In this document: piece by piece, positions 6,093-7,397 of the stretch | Position numbering within the stretch: the first letter of the stretch is position 1 | Layout of the letters: each line of letters opens with the position of its first letter | DNA from: an uncultured Eubacterium sp. | Lineage (GTDB): Bacteria > Bacillota > Clostridia > Lachnospirales > Lachnospiraceae | Reading direction: 5' to 3' | NCBI GenBank assembly: GCA_902475415.1 | Contig: CABRZK010000121.1 | Span: 1-7,397, forward strand | DNA: 7,397 bases | Position numbers and translations under genes: made by a program | The notes under the pieces: generated by a model | The model's input: the letters and a program-made list of their open reading frames with translations, nothing else | Told to the model about the DNA's origin: nothing | Databases searched by the model: none

Positions 6093-6884
6093 TTACTTCT
6101 TCAACTCTGTTTTAAAGGTCTGAATATAGTCTTTTGCCACATCCAGATCATAACCATGTTCTTCCATCAGATTGATAAAATGGGATCCTACGATTGCCCC
6201 ATCAATAATGTCTTTCATCGGTGCTACATCTTCTGCCGTGCGGATACCAAATCCCATCATAATCGGAATCTGCGCCTGTTCTTTTACTGATTTCAGATAA
6301 GAAATGACTTCTTTATGGAAGTCAGCCCCCTGACCGGTAACACCCATGGAAGAAACACAGTATACAAAGCCTCTGGCATCCTTCAAAATATCCGGAATAC
6401 GTTTGCCGGATACCGGTGCCACCAGCTGAATGAGGATTGTAGCATCCTGCTTTTCCAGTGCCTCTTTCAGCGGCTGCTGTTCTTCCAGTGGCAGGTCCGG
6501 AATGATCAGTCCGTCCACACCGACATTTGCACATTTTTCTGCAAATGCATCCAGTCCGTAATGAAGCACCGTGTTGTAATACATCATAAATACAATCGGC
6601 AGTTCGCAACCATCTGCCCGGACACCTTCTACCAAGTCAAAACATTTACGCAGGTTGGTTCCTTTCAGTATGGAACGGTAAGAAGCATCCTGAATTACTG
6701 GACCATCCGCAGCCGGATCTGAAAATGGAATGCCAAGTTCCAGAATATCCAGTCCCGCTTCTTCCTGGGCACGGATTAATTTTGCGCAATGTTCCATATC
6801 CGGAAGTCCTGCGGTAATATATGTAATAAACGCTTTTTCGTTTTTTTCCTGTAACATCTGTAATTTTTTTTCTATACGATTCAT
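6093..6884 (-). CDS. trpA: Tryptophan synthase alpha subunit
   Basis: TrpA splits indole-3-glycerol phosphate into glyceraldehyde 3-phosphate and indole, which is channelled to TrpB. The 263-residue TIM-barrel protein has its two catalytic acids at the positions used in the well-studied enterobacterial enzyme: Glu49 in DILELGIPFSDP and Asp60 in AADGP. Further family signatures are FMMYYNTVLHYG, GLIIPDLPLEEQ, the loop-6 segment SSMGVTGQ, MGFGIRTAEDV and the phosphate-binding GAIVGSHF near the C-terminus. The ATG at 6884 is preceded by GGAG at eight bases. The gap to trpB is 87 bases, larger than the overlap or near-overlap common for trpB-trpA, but both are on the same strand with no terminator between them. 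Function and start are secure. Confidence 0.97.
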   Translation of the reverse strand: MNRIEKKLQMLQEKNEKAFITYITAGLPDMEHCAKLIRAQEEAGLDILELGIPFSDPAADGPVIQDASYRSILKGTNLRKCFDLVEGVRADGCELPIVFMMYYNTVLHYGLDAFAEKCANVGVDGLIIPDLPLEEQQPLKEALEKQDATILIQLVAPVSGKRIPDILKDARGFVYCVSSMGVTGQGADFHKEVISYLKSVKEQAQIPIMMGFGIRTAEDVAPMKDIIDGAIVGSHFINLMEEHGYDLDVAKDYIQTFKTELKK

Positions 6885-6971
6885 TTTTTCAACTCCAGTT
6901 TTTTAATATTTTATATTCTGCTCGTCATGGTAATACACATTCTCTTTTTATAAAATCGCCATTTTATCGGA

Positions 6972-7397
6972 CTAATTCAGATATCCTTTTCCCGCCAGAT
7001 AATTGGCAATGGTATTAACATCCTTGTCTCCACGTCCGGACAGACACACGATCATAGACTGTTCCGGTGTCATTTCTTTTGCCTTTTTGAACGCGTATGC
7101 CATGGCATGGGCGCTTTCAATTGCCGGAATGATCCCTTCCAGTTTGCAAAGTTCCCTCAGCGCATCCATCGCCTCCACATCTGTGATGGACACATACTGT
7201 GCTCTGCCACTGTCTCTCAGATACGCATGTTCCGGTCCGACACCCGGATAATCCAGTCCGGCTGAAATGGAATGTGCCAGTTGAATGTTGCCATCTTCAT
7301 CCTGCAGAAGGTAAGATCGCATTCCGTGTAAGGTTCCCGGCTCACCGAGAGCCATGGCTGCCGCATGTTTTCCGGTTTCTACGCCAAGACCGGCTGC
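6972..7397 (-). CDS. trpB: Tryptophan synthase beta subunit, C-terminal part (partial)
   Basis: The frame is open from the window edge to a TAG at 6974-6972 and gives the last 141 residues of TrpB. TrpB is the PLP enzyme that joins indole with serine to form tryptophan in the alpha2-beta2 complex. Visible signatures are AAGLGVETGKHAA at the edge, LGEPGTLHGMRSYLLQDEDG, SAGLDYPGVGPEHAYL, LEGIIPAIESAHA (the glutamate that faces the PLP ring in the family) and the terminal SGRGDKDVNTI. The catalytic lysine and the PLP phosphate loop lie outside the window. It is followed by trpA on the same strand, as expected for the pair. The reading starts at the edge, so no start can be given. Confidence 0.97.
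   Translation of the reverse strand, partial: AAGLGVETGKHAAAMALGEPGTLHGMRSYLLQDEDGNIQLAHSISAGLDYPGVGPEHAYLRDSGRAQYVSITDVEAMDALRELCKLEGIIPAIESAHAMAYAFKKAKEMTPEQSMIVCLSGRGDKDVNTIANYLAGKGYLN

Noticed and set aside
6950..6967. Perfect inverted repeat (7-bp arms, CGCC loop) between trpB and trpA
   Set aside because: The stem is all A-T and no T run follows on the trp strand, so it is not a terminator; it is probably chance in AT-rich DNA.
1..7397. CRISPR arrays, tRNA or rRNA genes, transposases, toxin-antitoxin or phage genes
   Set aside because: I read both strands and saw no regularly spaced repeats, cloverleaf-like sequences or matching protein motifs.

Overview
This window looks like chromosomal DNA from an endospore-forming member of the Clostridia, most likely Lachnospiraceae. 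The evidence is the pair of sporulation genes (gpr, spoIIP), Gram-positive style ribosome binding sites (GGAGG types), and a decayed AAA-ATPase/PD-(D/E)XK gene of a family that is multiplied in gut Lachnospiraceae and Bacteroidetes. The placement is inferred from gene content; I could not run a database comparison.

Right to centre (7397 to 4915, minus strand): the 3' end of a tryptophan operon in the order trpB (partial, C-terminal 141 residues), trpA, trpD, followed by a strong intrinsic terminator. The usual order has trpD near the front of the operon (E-G-D-C-F-B-A), so trpD at the 3' end is a rearrangement. The encoded enzymes make tryptophan: TrpD adds phosphoribosyl to anthranilate, and TrpA/TrpB form tryptophan synthase.

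Centre (4301 to 4742, plus strand): rpsT (ribosomal protein S20) as a single-gene unit. It has a consensus sigma-A promoter, a leader of about 80 bases, a strong Shine-Dalgarno, a TTG start and its own terminator. It converges on the trp operon and diverges from gpr.

Left (4110 to 1, minus strand): gpr (spore protease that degrades small acid-soluble spore proteins at germination), then spoIIP (cell-wall hydrolase of engulfment), then the very start of lepA. This matches the gene order rpsT / gpr / spoIIP / lepA known from Bacillus subtilis. Between spoIIP and lepA sits a broken AAA-ATPase/PD-(D/E)XK gene with no P-loop, an in-frame stop and a frameshift. After it comes a short unidentified reading frame that ends in a TGA abutting the lepA GTG start. 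The lepA start itself reads clearly for 18 codons, but the glycine of its G1 nucleotide-binding motif is replaced by TGA just before the window edge.

I found no tRNA, rRNA, CRISPR array, phage genes or complete mobile element. The most interesting points are the decayed stretch at 1-1694, the lepA stop codon, a sigma-E-like promoter placed so that its start site falls on or next to the spoIIP start codon, a hydrophilic insert in GPR, and the displaced trpD. I do not see a convincing new biological system here.
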